The position numbers and the translations under genes were made by a program. A stretch of 64,000 nt of DNA, from contig NZ_CP149994.1 in the NCBI RefSeq assembly GCF_051307055.1, positions 4,092,001 through 4,156,000 of the forward strand, given 5' to 3'. Each line of letters starts with the position of its first letter. The first letter of the stretch is position 1. Below the pieces are notes generated by a model. The model did no database searches and was not told where the DNA came from. It saw only the letters and a list, made by a program, of their open reading frames with translations. Below are positions 45,796-54,543 of this stretch, one piece after another. The stretch is from Dryocola sp051307055. GTDB taxonomy: Bacteria; Pseudomonadota; Gammaproteobacteria; Enterobacterales; Enterobacteriaceae.

Positions 45796-46860
45796 TTACT
45801 GATGATACCGCCCGGACAGGCGGTGAACGGCTTCAACAAACGCACCCGCATGTTCCGGCGGCACGTCCTGGTGAATGCCGTGGCCAAGGTTAAAGACATG
45901 CCCTTCGCCCTTGCCGAATCCTTCCAGGATCGTCGAAACTTCTTCTTCAATGCGGGCAGGTGAAGCATAAAGCATAGACGGGTCCATATTTCCCTGCAGG
46001 GCAACTTTATGACCTACGCGACGGCGGGCGTCGGCGATGTCCGTCGTCCAGTCCAGGCCCAGCGCGTCACAGCCGGTCTCCGCCATGGCTTCCAGCCACT
46101 GTCCGCCGCCTTTGGTAAACAGCGTTACCGGCACGCGGCGGCCTTCGTTTTCACGCAGCAGGCCGTCGACAATTTTGTGCATGTAATAGAGGGAGAACTG
46201 CTGATAGTCGCGCCCGGTCAATACGCCGCCCCAGGTATCGAAAATCATCACCGCCTGCGCGCCTGCTTTGATCTGGGCGTTAAGATACAGCGTGACGCTT
46301 TGCGCCAGCTTATCAAGCAGCAGATGCAGGGCCTGCGGATCGGCATACATCATTTTTTTGATGACGGTGAAAGCCTTGCTGCTGCCGCCTTCCACCATAT
46401 AGGTCGCCAGCGTCCACGGGCTACCGGAGAAGCCGATCAGCGGCACCTGGCCTGCCAGGTTTTTACGAATGGTGCGTACCGCGTTCATCACATAGCCCAG
46501 CTCATCTTCCGGATCGGGAATCGGCAGCTTTTCCACGTCGGCACGGCTGGTAACCGGCGAGGTGAAGCGCGGGCCTTCACCCGCTTCGAAATAGAGACCA
46601 AGCCCCATCGCATCCGGCACGGTGAGGATATCAGAGAAGAGGATCGCCGCATCAAGCCGCATACGCCGCAGCGGCTGCAGGGTCACTTCGCAGGCCAGTT
46701 CGGCATTTTTGCACAGCGACATAAAATCGCCGGCCTGAGCGCGGGTAGCTTTGTATTCCGGCAGATAACGTCCCGCCTGCCGCATCATCCATACCGGCGT
46801 GATATCTACAGGCTGTCGCTGCAGGGCGCGCAGGTAACGATCGTTCTTCAGTTCAGTCAT
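45796..46860 (-). CDS. hemE: Uroporphyrinogen decarboxylase HemE
   Basis: Decarboxylates uroporphyrinogen III to coproporphyrinogen III in heme synthesis. The ATG at 46860 gives 354 residues, the E. coli length; the frame extends to 46899 into nudC without homology. Signatures are PVWMMRQAGRYLPEY with the active-site Arg, ILFSDILTVPDAMGL with the catalytic Asp, GFSGSPWTLATYMVEGGSSK and the C-terminal FNLGHGIHQDVPPEHA. Confidence 0.98.
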   Translation of the reverse strand: MTELKNDRYLRALQRQPVDITPVWMMRQAGRYLPEYKATRAQAGDFMSLCKNAELACEVTLQPLRRMRLDAAILFSDILTVPDAMGLGLYFEAGEGPRFTSPVTSRADVEKLPIPDPEDELGYVMNAVRTIRKNLAGQVPLIGFSGSPWTLATYMVEGGSSKAFTVIKKMMYADPQALHLLLDKLAQSVTLYLNAQIKAGAQAVMIFDTWGGVLTGRDYQQFSLYYMHKIVDGLLRENEGRRVPVTLFTKGGGQWLEAMAETGCDALGLDWTTDIADARRRVGHKVALQGNMDPSMLYASPARIEEEVSTILEGFGKGEGHVFNLGHGIHQDVPPEHAGAFVEAVHRLSGRYHQ

Positions 46861-46892
46861 GTTTGCATTTCCTTTGGCTGTATGCCGCCAGT

Positions 46893-47672
46893 TTACCACG
46901 TCCCGTACTCCGCCCGACAGGCAGCAACGGTATCCTCAATCAAACGACGCGCCACGGTGCCGGCAGCAGGTATGAGCGGCAGCTGGTCGTAGCGATACCA
47001 TTGCGCATCCAGCAACTCTTTCGGGTCGATTTTAAGGTCACCGCTGTGATATTCCGCCATAAACGCCGTCATCAACGATTGCGGGAAAGGCCAGGGCTGC
47101 GAGGTCACGTAACGCAGGTTTTTCACCCGGATGCTGCTCTCCTCCATCACCTCACGGGCGACGGCCTGTTCGAGCGTTTCACCAACCTCAACGAATCCGG
47201 CCAGTACGGTATAAACCCCGTTGCGATGGCGCGTATGCTGGGCCAGCAAAATATGATCGTCGCGGCGAATCGCCACGATGATGCAGGGAGCGATTTGCGG
47301 GTAATAGCGTTCATGACAGTGGCTGCACAGCATGGCCCACTCGGTTCTGCTTGCGTGCATCTCGTGCCCGCAATAGCCGCAAAACTTATGGGAACGATAG
47401 AATTCAGCAAGCTGTACGCCGCGTCCTGCCAGCTGGAACAAACCGGCGTCCCGATCGATGACCTGCCGCACCGAGCCCATCTCCTGGCGGCGATTTTGCT
47501 GAACCAGCCAGACCGGCTCGCCCTCCCATTCGCCGATGTGCCTGCCTTCCACGCCGTCGAGCTGAAAGTCTGTTGCCGCGCCATGAGGCAGCTCGCCTTT
47601 TGGCAGCCACAATTTTTGCTCGTGGCTGACGATAAACCAGCCATGGTCTGATTTTTGAATTACACGTTCCAT
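46893..47672 (-). CDS. nudC: NAD-capped RNA hydrolase / NADH pyrophosphatase NudC
   Basis: Nudix enzyme that removes the NAD cap from RNA and hydrolyses NADH. The ATG at 47672 gives 259 residues (E. coli 257); a GTG four codons upstream is an alternative. A zinc ribbon with two Cys pairs (YCGYCGH and LCSHCHE) precedes the Nudix box GFVEVGETLEQAVAREVMEE. The box continues SSI where the consensus has a Gly at the middle position (47133-47135). The NADH motif SQPWPFPQS is intact. It lies just upstream of hemE and diverges from rsd. Confidence 0.95.
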   Translation of the reverse strand: MERVIQKSDHGWFIVSHEQKLWLPKGELPHGAATDFQLDGVEGRHIGEWEGEPVWLVQQNRRQEMGSVRQVIDRDAGLFQLAGRGVQLAEFYRSHKFCGYCGHEMHASRTEWAMLCSHCHERYYPQIAPCIIVAIRRDDHILLAQHTRHRNGVYTVLAGFVEVGETLEQAVAREVMEESSIRVKNLRYVTSQPWPFPQSLMTAFMAEYHSGDLKIDPKELLDAQWYRYDQLPLIPAAGTVARRLIEDTVAACRAEYGTW

Positions 47673-47769
47673 AACCTGGTGCACATCCCCTTCGACACTG
47701 GTATAAATGATAGTCGTTACAGTTTTTTGGGTAAGTTTGCGTTAAATCTTATAACTCACGGAGTCAATC

Positions 47770-48273
47770 ATGCTTAACCAGTTAGAGAGTCTGACTGAGC
47801 GCGTTGGTGGTAGTAATGAGTTAGTCGACCAATGGCTTTATGCCCGCAAACAGTTGCTGGTGGCGTATTACAACATGGTCGGGATCAAGCCTAACAAGGA
47901 ATCGCATTCCGCGCTTGATGAAAAGGCACTGGATACGTTTTGCCACAATCTTGTCGATTACCTTTCCGCCGGGCATTTCAATATTTATGAGCGCATTACC
48001 GACGAAATGGAAGGCGCCAGTCCACTTTTAGCCGCCACGCAAATCTACCCGCAGTTGGAAGCCAATACTCAGCAGATCATGGAGTTCTACGATACCAATC
48101 TGGAAAGCGCCATTGATGATGATAACTGCATTGAGTTCCAGCAGGCGCTGTCTGGCATCGGTGAGGCGCTGGAAGTACGTTTCTCGCTGGAAGATAAGCT
48201 CATTGAGCTGGCCTACGCCAACAACCTGCACAGCAGCGCAAACGATGCCAGCGGCCTTGCACGCCCGGCTTGA
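47770..48273 (+). CDS. rsd: Regulator of sigma D, Rsd
   Basis: Anti-sigma-70 factor that binds region 4 of RpoD in stationary phase and, in E. coli, interacts with HPr and SpoT. The 167 residues (E. coli 158) start MLNQLESLTERVGGSNELVDQW. YLSAGHFNIYERI and EFQQALSGIGEALEVRFSLEDKLI are conserved, and the protein is all-helical like AlgQ/Rsd. The C-terminal tail is longer and different (YANNLHSSANDASGLARPA). It diverges from nudC and precedes the TPP riboswitch of thiC. Confidence 0.95.
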   Translation: MLNQLESLTERVGGSNELVDQWLYARKQLLVAYYNMVGIKPNKESHSALDEKALDTFCHNLVDYLSAGHFNIYERITDEMEGASPLLAATQIYPQLEANTQQIMEFYDTNLESAIDDDNCIEFQQALSGIGEALEVRFSLEDKLIELAYANNLHSSANDASGLARPA

Positions 48274-48327
48274 GTTCTGCGCTGTTAACGAGTAAGTTAC
48301 AAACCGATCCGTAGCAATACGGGTTTC

Positions 48328-48424
48328 TTCTTGTCGGAGTGCCGAGTGCGAAAGCACCGGCTGAGACCGTTAATTCGGGATCCGCGGAACCTGATCAGGT
48401 TAAAACCTGCGAAGGGAACAAGAG
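48328..48424 (+). ncRNA. TPP riboswitch (THI element) of thiCEFSGH
   Basis: The aptamer binds thiamine pyrophosphate and turns the operon off. The ends TCTTGT and ACAAGAG-type bases pair as P1 (CTTGT 48330-48334 with ACAAG 48418-48422). Conserved pieces occur in order: GTCGGAGTGCC, CACCGGCTGAGACCG, GGATCCGCGGAACCTGATCA and CCTGCGAAGGGAACAAG. About 100 bases separate it from the thiC ATG; no strong U-run terminator is evident there, so translational control as in E. coli thiC is likely. Confidence 0.95.
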
Positions 48425-48522
48425 TAATTCTGCCTTTGGGTGCATCCGTTCTTCGGTTATCCCATATCCATTACTCCATCCGTCGTCTGACAAGCCACTC
48501 CTGAAAAACACTGGAATGAGCT

Positions 48523-50427
48523 ATGTCTGCATCTGAAAAAAAACCAACTCGTCGCGAACAACGCGCGGCCGCCCAGCATTTTATCAATACGCTCGAAGGC
48601 ACCGCTTTCCCTGGCTCGCAGCGCATCTACCTGACCGGCTCGCGGGAAGATATCCGCGTGCCGATGCGTGAAATCCAGCTCAGCCCAACGATGACGGGCG
48701 GCAGCAAAGATAATCCACACTACGAACCCAACGACGCGGTGCCGGTTTACGACACCTCCGGCCCGTACGGCGATCCGGATATCGCCATCGATGTGCTGCG
48801 CGGTCTTTCGCCGTTACGCAGCGGCTGGATTGAAGAACGCGACGACTGCGAAACGCTGACCGATCGCAGCTCCGCTTACACCAAAGAGCGCCTGGCTGAC
48901 GACGGCCTGGACGATCTGCGCTTTGCAAACCGCCTCACGCCGCGCCGCGCTAAAACCGGCCAACGCGTGACCCAGCTGCATTACGCCCGGAAAGGTATGG
49001 TCACGCCAGAGATGGAGTTTATCGCCGTGCGCGAAAATATGGGGCGCGAGCGTATTCGCGATACCGTCTTACGCCACCAGCATCCGGGCGAAGGCTTTGG
49101 CGCCCGCCTGCCGGAAAACATTACGCCGGAATTTGTGCGCGACGAAGTGGCGGCAGGCCGGGCGATTATCCCCGCCAACATCAACCATCCTGAATCTGAA
49201 CCGATGATTATCGGACGCAACTTCCTTGTGAAGGTCAACGCCAACATCGGCAACTCGGCGGTGATCTCTTCTATTGAAGAGGAAGTGGAAAAACTGGTCT
49301 GGTCCACCCGCTGGGGTGCGGATACGGTGATGGATCTCTCCACCGGCCGTTATATTCATGAAACCCGCGAATGGATTTTACGTAACAGTTCGGTGCCAAT
49401 CGGCACCGTGCCAGTTTATCAGGCGCTGGAAAAAGTAAACGGTATCGCCGAACAGCTGACCTGGGAAATGTTCCGCGATACGCTGCTGGAGCAGGCCGAG
49501 CAAGGCGTTGACTACTTTACCATCCATGCGGGCGTGCTGCTGCGCTACGTGCCGATGACCGCTAAACGCCTCACCGGCATCGTCTCACGCGGTGGCTCAA
49601 TTATGGCGAAGTGGTGCCTGTCTCATCATCAGGAGAACTTTCTCTACGAGCATTTCCGCGAAATCTGCGAAATCTGCGCCGCCTATGACGTTTCGCTTTC
49701 GCTGGGCGATGGCCTGCGCCCGGGCTCCATTCAGGATGCCAACGATGAAGCGCAGTTCGCCGAGCTGCATACGCTGGGCGAGCTGACAAAAATCGCCTGG
49801 GAATATGACGTTCAGGTGATGATTGAAGGCCCGGGGCACGTGCCGATGCAGATGATCCGCCGCAACATGACGGAAGAACTGGAGCACTGCCACGAAGCGC
49901 CGTTCTACACTCTCGGACCGCTAACGACCGATATCGCACCCGGCTACGATCACTTTACGTCAGGTATTGGCGCGGCGATGATCGGCTGGTTTGGCTGCGC
50001 GATGCTTTGCTACGTCACGCCAAAAGAGCATCTGGGCCTGCCAAACAAAGAGGACGTTAAGCAGGGGCTGATTACTTACAAAATTGCGGCGCACGCCGCA
50101 GACCTGGCAAAAGGCCATCCCGGCGCGCAGATTCGCGATAACGCCATGTCGAAAGCGCGTTTCGAATTCCGCTGGGAAGATCAGTTTAACCTGGCGCTCG
50201 ATCCCTTCACCGCACGCGCCTGGCACGACGAAACGCTGCCGCAGGAGTCGGGCAAAGTCGCCCACTTCTGCTCAATGTGCGGCCCGAAATTCTGTTCAAT
50301 GAAGATCTCACAGGAAATCCGCGATTTCGCCGCGAAGCAGGAAGCCATTGAGGTCGGCATGGAAGATATGTCGCACTCCTTCCGCGCCAAAGGCGGTGAG
50401 ATTTACCTGCGCCAGGAGGAAGTATGA
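48523..50427 (+). CDS. thiC: Phosphomethylpyrimidine synthase ThiC
   Basis: Radical SAM enzyme that rearranges aminoimidazole ribotide to the thiamine pyrimidine HMP-P. The 634 residues (E. coli 631) contain EMEFIAIREN-like EMEFIAVRENMGRERI, PANINHPESEPMIIGRNFLVKVN, the His-rich GPGHVPMQ, and the C-terminal cluster motif CSMCGPKFC. The ATG at 48523 begins MSASEKKPTRREQRAAAQHF. It is first in thiCEFSGH, controlled by the riboswitch, and overlaps thiE by four bases. Confidence 0.99.
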   Translation: MSASEKKPTRREQRAAAQHFINTLEGTAFPGSQRIYLTGSREDIRVPMREIQLSPTMTGGSKDNPHYEPNDAVPVYDTSGPYGDPDIAIDVLRGLSPLRSGWIEERDDCETLTDRSSAYTKERLADDGLDDLRFANRLTPRRAKTGQRVTQLHYARKGMVTPEMEFIAVRENMGRERIRDTVLRHQHPGEGFGARLPENITPEFVRDEVAAGRAIIPANINHPESEPMIIGRNFLVKVNANIGNSAVISSIEEEVEKLVWSTRWGADTVMDLSTGRYIHETREWILRNSSVPIGTVPVYQALEKVNGIAEQLTWEMFRDTLLEQAEQGVDYFTIHAGVLLRYVPMTAKRLTGIVSRGGSIMAKWCLSHHQENFLYEHFREICEICAAYDVSLSLGDGLRPGSIQDANDEAQFAELHTLGELTKIAWEYDVQVMIEGPGHVPMQMIRRNMTEELEHCHEAPFYTLGPLTTDIAPGYDHFTSGIGAAMIGWFGCAMLCYVTPKEHLGLPNKEDVKQGLITYKIAAHAADLAKGHPGAQIRDNAMSKARFEFRWEDQFNLALDPFTARAWHDETLPQESGKVAHFCSMCGPKFCSMKISQEIRDFAAKQEAIEVGMEDMSHSFRAKGGEIYLRQEEV

Positions 50428-51062
50428 CGCCTGCTCCCGCCTTTCCTGCCGTACCGCAGCGGCTGGGGCTTTACCCGGTTGTGGATAGCGTGGAATGGAT
50501 TGCCCGCCTGCTTGAGGCGGGCGTTCGCACCCTCCAGTTACGCATCAAAGACAAACGTGACGAGGAGGTCGAAGCCGACGTTATCGCCGCCATCAGGCTC
50601 GGCCAGCGCTTTGAAGCGCGGCTGTTCATTAACGATTACTGGCGGCTGGCTCTCAAGCACCGCGCTTATGGCGTTCATCTGGGCCAGGAGGATCTGGAGG
50701 TGGCAAATCTGGATGCCATTCGCGAAGCGGGGCTGCGTCTGGGGCTTTCCACGCACGATAATATGGAAATGGAGCGCGCGCTGGCTGCGCGTCCTTCTTA
50801 CATCGCGCTCGGACATGTCTTTCCGACCCAAACCAAACGGATGCCTTCTTCTCCACAAGGGCTGGCGCAGCTCGCCGCGCATGTCAAAACCCTTGGCGCT
50901 TATCCAACCGTGGCGATTGGCGGCATCAGCATTGACCGTGTTCCTGCCGTGCTCGCGACAGGCGTGGGTAGCGTAGCGGTTGTCAGCGCTATAACACAGG
51001 CGGCAGACTGGCGCGTGGCAACGGCGCAGCTGCTTGAACTCGCAGGAGCAGGCGATGAATGA
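50424..51062 (+). CDS. thiE: Thiamine-phosphate synthase ThiE
   Basis: Couples HMP-PP with the thiazole phosphate to give thiamine phosphate. The 212 residues (E. coli 211) form a TIM barrel with GLYPVVDS, TLQLRIKDK, RLFINDYW-like ARLFINDYWRLAL, GVHLGQEDL, YIALGHVFPTQTK and VAIGGIS. The ATG lies in the ATGA overlap with thiC, and the last eight bases overlap thiF. Confidence 0.98.
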   Translation: MTPAPAFPAVPQRLGLYPVVDSVEWIARLLEAGVRTLQLRIKDKRDEEVEADVIAAIRLGQRFEARLFINDYWRLALKHRAYGVHLGQEDLEVANLDAIREAGLRLGLSTHDNMEMERALAARPSYIALGHVFPTQTKRMPSSPQGLAQLAAHVKTLGAYPTVAIGGISIDRVPAVLATGVGSVAVVSAITQAADWRVATAQLLELAGAGDE

Positions 51063-51810
51063 CGCTGATTTTATGCGCTACAGCCGCCAGCTGCTGCTTG
51101 AGGATGTCGCGCTTGAGGGGCAGAAAAAACTGCTCGCCAGCCGCGTTCTCATCGTTGGGCTGGGCGGGTTAGGCTCTCCGGCTGCGCTTTATCTTGCCGC
51201 CGCGGGCGTTGGCACGCTGATTCTGGCGGACGATGACAACGTGCATATCAGTAATCTCCAGCGCCAGATCCTGTTCACTTCGCAGGATATCGACCAGCCA
51301 AAATCGCAGGCGGCCCGGCGCCATCTTCAGCAGCTTAATCCTGGTATCGAATTACAGATAATAAGCGAGCGTTTGCATGGGGAGCCGCTCGGTCAGGCGG
51401 TCGGCAACGCCAGCCTGGTCCTTGACTGCAGCGACAATATGGCCACACGCCAGGCGATTAACGCTGCCTGCGTTACGCAAAATAAACCGCTAATTTCTGC
51501 CAGCGCCGTGGGCTTTGGCGGGCAGCTGATGGTGCTAACGCCGCCCTGGGACAACGGCTGTTATCGCTGCGTCTGGCCGGACGAGAACGAGCCGGAGCGA
51601 AACTGCCGTACCGCGGGCGTGATGGGTCCCGTCGTCGGCGTGATGGGCACGCTGCAGGCGCTTGAAGCCATCAAACTGCTCACCGGCATGGTGCCCGCGA
51701 GTGGTTCACTGCGGCTGTTCGACGCCCGTCAGCATAGCTGGCGCGCGCTGAGCATGCAAAAGGCCGCCCGGTGTCCGGTTTGTGGGGGAGCAGATGCGCA
51801 TCCAGTTTAA
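51055..51810 (+). CDS. thiF: ThiS adenylyltransferase ThiF
   Basis: E1-like enzyme that adenylates the C-terminus of ThiS for sulfur loading. The ATG at 51055 (MNDADFMRYSRQLLLEDVAL) has GGAG upstream and gives 251 residues, the E. coli length. GLGGLGSPAALYLAAAGVG is the nucleotide-binding loop, and DNVHISNLQRQ and DCSDNMATR follow. Zinc Cys pairs are CYRC and CPVC. The Cys of ERNCRTAGVMGP is the residue that forms the acyl persulfide with ThiS in E. coli. Confidence 0.98.
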   Translation: MNDADFMRYSRQLLLEDVALEGQKKLLASRVLIVGLGGLGSPAALYLAAAGVGTLILADDDNVHISNLQRQILFTSQDIDQPKSQAARRHLQQLNPGIELQIISERLHGEPLGQAVGNASLVLDCSDNMATRQAINAACVTQNKPLISASAVGFGGQLMVLTPPWDNGCYRCVWPDENEPERNCRTAGVMGPVVGVMGTLQALEAIKLLTGMVPASGSLRLFDARQHSWRALSMQKAARCPVCGGADAHPV

Positions 51811-51994
51811 CGATGAACCAATGCAATGTGCCGATAACCTTACGCTGGCGAAGCTGCTGGAAAACTTACGTTTACTCAAGCCGGGCGTCGCGCTGGCCAT
51901 AAACCAGACGATCGTTCCACGGGAGCTTTGGGATGACCATTTGCTGCGCGATGGCGACCAGATCCTGCTTTTTCAGGCCATTGCCGGAGGTTGA
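51794..51994 (+). CDS. thiS: Sulfur carrier protein ThiS
   Basis: Ubiquitin-like carrier that donates sulfur for the thiazole ring. The 66 residues (as in E. coli) start MRIQFNDEPMQC and end with the required Gly-Gly (FQAIAGG), the site of adenylation and thiocarboxylate formation. The ATG at 51794 has GGGGGAG upstream and lies inside the 3' end of thiF; one base separates its stop from the thiG ATG. Confidence 0.98.
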   Translation: MRIQFNDEPMQCADNLTLAKLLENLRLLKPGVALAINQTIVPRELWDDHLLRDGDQILLFQAIAGG

Positions 51995-51995
51995 T

Positions 51996-52775
51996 ATGCT
52001 GCAGATTGCTGATAAAACGTTCTCTTCCCACCTGTTTACCGGGACCGGGAAATTCTCATCACCTGAGGTGATGGCCGACGCCATTCGCGCCTCCGGCTCG
52101 CAGCTGGTAACGATGGCGATGAAACGCATCGATTTAAAAAAGGATAACGACGCGATTCTCGCTCCGCTGCTGGCGGCAGGCGTGCAGCTGCTGCCTAATA
52201 CCTCCGGCGCGAAAACCGCGGATGAAGCCGTATTTGCAGCACGGCTGGCCCGCGAAGCGCTTGGCACGCGCTGGATAAAGCTGGAAATCCACCCGGATGC
52301 GCGCTACCTGATGCCCGATCCCATCGAAACGCTGAAAGCGGCCGACATGCTCGTCAGACAGGGGTTTGTCGTGCTGCCGTATTGCGGCGCGGATCCGGTT
52401 TTGTGCCGGCGCCTGGAAGAAGCGGGATGCGCCGCCGTGATGCCGCTCGGGGCGCCCATTGGCTCAAATCAGGGTTTGCAGACGCGCGCTCTGCTGGAAA
52501 TGATAATCGAGCAGGCAACGGTGCCAGTAGTTGTGGATGCGGGAATTGGCGCCCCGAGCCATGCCGCCGAAGCGCTGGAAATGGGCGCTTCTGCCGTTCT
52601 GGTGAATACCGCGATTGCCGTAGCACGCGATCCGGTGCAGATGGCGCGAGCTTTCCGGCTGGCGGTAGAGGCCGGCGCTACTGCTTCGCAGGCAGGATTG
52701 GGTTCGCGCCACCAGCGGGCTCAGGCTTCCAGCCCGTTAACGCAGTTTCTTCAGTTCAGCCAGGAGGGCGCGTGA
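51996..52775 (+). CDS. thiG: Thiazole synthase ThiG
   Basis: Forms thiazole phosphate from deoxyxylulose 5-phosphate, dehydroglycine and ThiS thiocarboxylate. The ATG at 51996 gives 259 residues (E. coli 256), with CCGGAGG upstream. TIM-barrel blocks include FTGTGKFSSPEVM, NTSGAKTADEAV, IKLEIHPDARYLMPD with the Schiff-base Lys, VMPLGAPIGSNQGL and VVDAGIGAPSHAAEALEMG. The stop codon overlaps the thiH ATG by one base. Confidence 0.98.
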   Translation: MLQIADKTFSSHLFTGTGKFSSPEVMADAIRASGSQLVTMAMKRIDLKKDNDAILAPLLAAGVQLLPNTSGAKTADEAVFAARLAREALGTRWIKLEIHPDARYLMPDPIETLKAADMLVRQGFVVLPYCGADPVLCRRLEEAGCAAVMPLGAPIGSNQGLQTRALLEMIIEQATVPVVVDAGIGAPSHAAEALEMGASAVLVNTAIAVARDPVQMARAFRLAVEAGATASQAGLGSRHQRAQASSPLTQFLQFSQEGA

Positions 52776-53905
52776 TGGCGGCCACTTTCACCGACCGCTG
52801 GCGCGAGCTGGACTGGGACGACATCACGCTACGCATCAACAGCAAAACGTCGGCAGACGTTGAGCAGGCGCTAGGCAGCCGGAAAATGACCCGCGACGAT
52901 CTTATGGCCCTGCTTTCTCCGGCGGCCAGCCGCTATCTCGAACCGCTCGCTCAACAGGCACAGCGTTTGACCCGTCAGCGTTTCGGCAACACCGTCAGTT
53001 TTTATGTGCCGCTGTATCTTTCTAATCTCTGCGCCAACGACTGTACCTATTGCGGTTTTTCAATGAGCAATAAGCTTAAGCGCAAGACGCTGGACGAGCA
53101 TGAGATTGCAAGAGAATGCGAGGCGATACGCACGCTGGGATTTGAGCATCTGCTATTGGTCACCGGCGAACACCAGAGCAAAGTGGGCATGGATTATTTC
53201 CGCCAGCATCTGCCCGCAATCCGCAGCCGCTTCAGCTCGCTGCAAATGGAAGTGCAGCCGCTGGACGAGCATGAATATGCGGAGCTGAAAACGCTCGGCC
53301 TGGACGGCGTGATGGTTTACCAGGAAACCTATCATCAGGCGGTGTACGCGCAGCACCATCTGAAGGGCAACAAGCAGGATTTCTTCTGGCGCCTGGAAAC
53401 GCCGGATCGGCTGGGTCGCGCAGGGATAGATAAAATCGGGCTCGGGGCGCTGATCGGGCTGTCGGATAGCTGGCGTACCGACTGTTTTATGGTGGCGGAG
53501 CACCTGCTCTGGCTCCAGCAACATTACTGGCAAAGCCGTTATTCAATTTCGTTTCCTCGCCTGCGGCCCTGCACCGGCGGAACGGAACCCGCGTCGGTGA
53601 TGAGCGAAAGCCAACTGGTACAGGCTATCTGCGCTTTTCGCCTGCTGGCGCCCGACGTCGAGCTTTCGCTGTCTACCCGCGAATCACCGTGGTTTCGCGA
53701 CAGCGTTATTCCGATTGCCATTAATAACGTGAGCGCATTTTCTAAAACCCAGCCGGGAGGCTATGCCGATAACCATCCTGAGCTTGAGCAATTTGCTCCG
53801 CACGATGGACGGACGCCGTCGCAGGTCGCGGCTGCTTTATCCCGCTCCGGCTTACAGCCCGTCTGGAAAGACTGGGATAGTTTTCTGGGAAGAACCTCGC
53901 AGTAA
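52775..53905 (+). CDS. thiH: Tyrosine lyase ThiH
   Basis: Radical SAM enzyme that splits tyrosine to dehydroglycine and p-cresol, feeding ThiG. The ATG at 52775 (MAATFTDRWRELDWDD) gives 376 residues (E. coli 377), with GGAGG upstream; a longer frame runs back through thiG but is not coding there. The radical SAM cluster motif CANDCTYCGF is intact, as are SMSNKLKRKTLDE, MEVQPLDEHEY and GIDKIGLGALIGLSD. It is last in thiCEFSGH. Confidence 0.98.
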   Translation: MAATFTDRWRELDWDDITLRINSKTSADVEQALGSRKMTRDDLMALLSPAASRYLEPLAQQAQRLTRQRFGNTVSFYVPLYLSNLCANDCTYCGFSMSNKLKRKTLDEHEIARECEAIRTLGFEHLLLVTGEHQSKVGMDYFRQHLPAIRSRFSSLQMEVQPLDEHEYAELKTLGLDGVMVYQETYHQAVYAQHHLKGNKQDFFWRLETPDRLGRAGIDKIGLGALIGLSDSWRTDCFMVAEHLLWLQQHYWQSRYSISFPRLRPCTGGTEPASVMSESQLVQAICAFRLLAPDVELSLSTRESPWFRDSVIPIAINNVSAFSKTQPGGYADNHPELEQFAPHDGRTPSQVAAALSRSGLQPVWKDWDSFLGRTSQ

Positions 53906-54230
53906 CGATGTAATTTTGCGCCAGAGAGCAATAAGTTTCAGGGCGCTGCCGAAAAGGCTGTAACCCGGCGTTGCCGTAACGAGCTGCAAAAAATATTGTC
54001 ACTCCGTCGGACTTTGCATCCGACCGGGGTGGCAACCTTCCCTTCCCATTACCGCCCCGCCCTTCGCGAATTCAGCACAGACTTTTTTACGGAAAAACAA
54101 GCGCTGTAACCGGTTTCAGGATTTCGACGATTCTTTTGTGATACCTGACACACAATCACGTTAAAGCGGTTGTTGGAGTGCCGTCCCACGGATAATTATC
54201 TCTCTATCCAACGGACACTGAGAGCAGATT
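53906..54230 (+). promoter_or_regulatory. Gap between thiH and the PTS genes with a CRP-like site
   Basis: 325 bases without a gene. TGTGA-TACCTG-ACACA at 54137-54152 matches the CRP consensus at nine of ten positions and lies about 80 bases before the EIIB ATG, a good place for catabolite activation. I see no clear terminator for thiH; GCAAAAAATATTG-type sequence near 53985 is not preceded by a stem. GAGAGCAG provides a modest ribosome site for EIIB. Confidence 0.55.
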
Positions 54231-54536
54231 ATGAAAAATATCGTTTTGTGTTGTGCTGCAGGTATGTCTACCAGCATTCTGGTTCAACGAATGAAAGACG
54301 CAGCGTCAAAGAAAGGAATTGAGGTTTCTATCAAGGCTGTTCCTGTTGCAGAATTCAAAGACAATATCGACGCCGCTGACGTTGTGCTTCTCGGTCCTCA
54401 GGTTAAATATGAGCACGCCAGGCTTCAGGCTATCGCCGAGCCGATGGGCAAAACCGTCGCCGTTATCGATATGATGGATTACGGCATGATGAAAGGCGAC
54501 GTGGTGCTCGATAAAGCTTTAAAACTGATGGAGTGA
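54231..54536 (+). CDS. PTS EIIB component, lactose/cellobiose (ChbB-like) family
   Basis: Cytosolic EIIB domain that accepts phosphate from EIIA and passes it to a sugar in a partner EIIC. The 101 residues start MKNIVLCCAAGMSTSILVQRM; the P-loop Cys at residue 8 before AAGMSTS is the phosphorylation site by comparison with E. coli ChbB. DVVLLGPQVKYEH is the second family block. Eight bases separate it from the EIIA gene. No EIIC or glycosidase lies nearby, so the substrate and partner are unknown. K-12 lacks this pair at this locus. Confidence 0.88.
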   Translation: MKNIVLCCAAGMSTSILVQRMKDAASKKGIEVSIKAVPVAEFKDNIDAADVVLLGPQVKYEHARLQAIAEPMGKTVAVIDMMDYGMMKGDVVLDKALKLME

Positions 54537-54543
54537 TGAAGAC

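Noticed and set aside
52382..52774. Upstream extension of thiH to 507 residues
   Set aside because: The extra part lies within thiG in another frame and is Gly/Arg-rich noise; the ATG at 52775 with GGAGG and the known 377-residue length settle the start.
53906..54136. Possible decayed gene or small RNA after thiH
   Set aside because: No frame with a ribosome site or homology, and no clear promoter-terminator pair; only the CRP-like site near 54137 is supportable.
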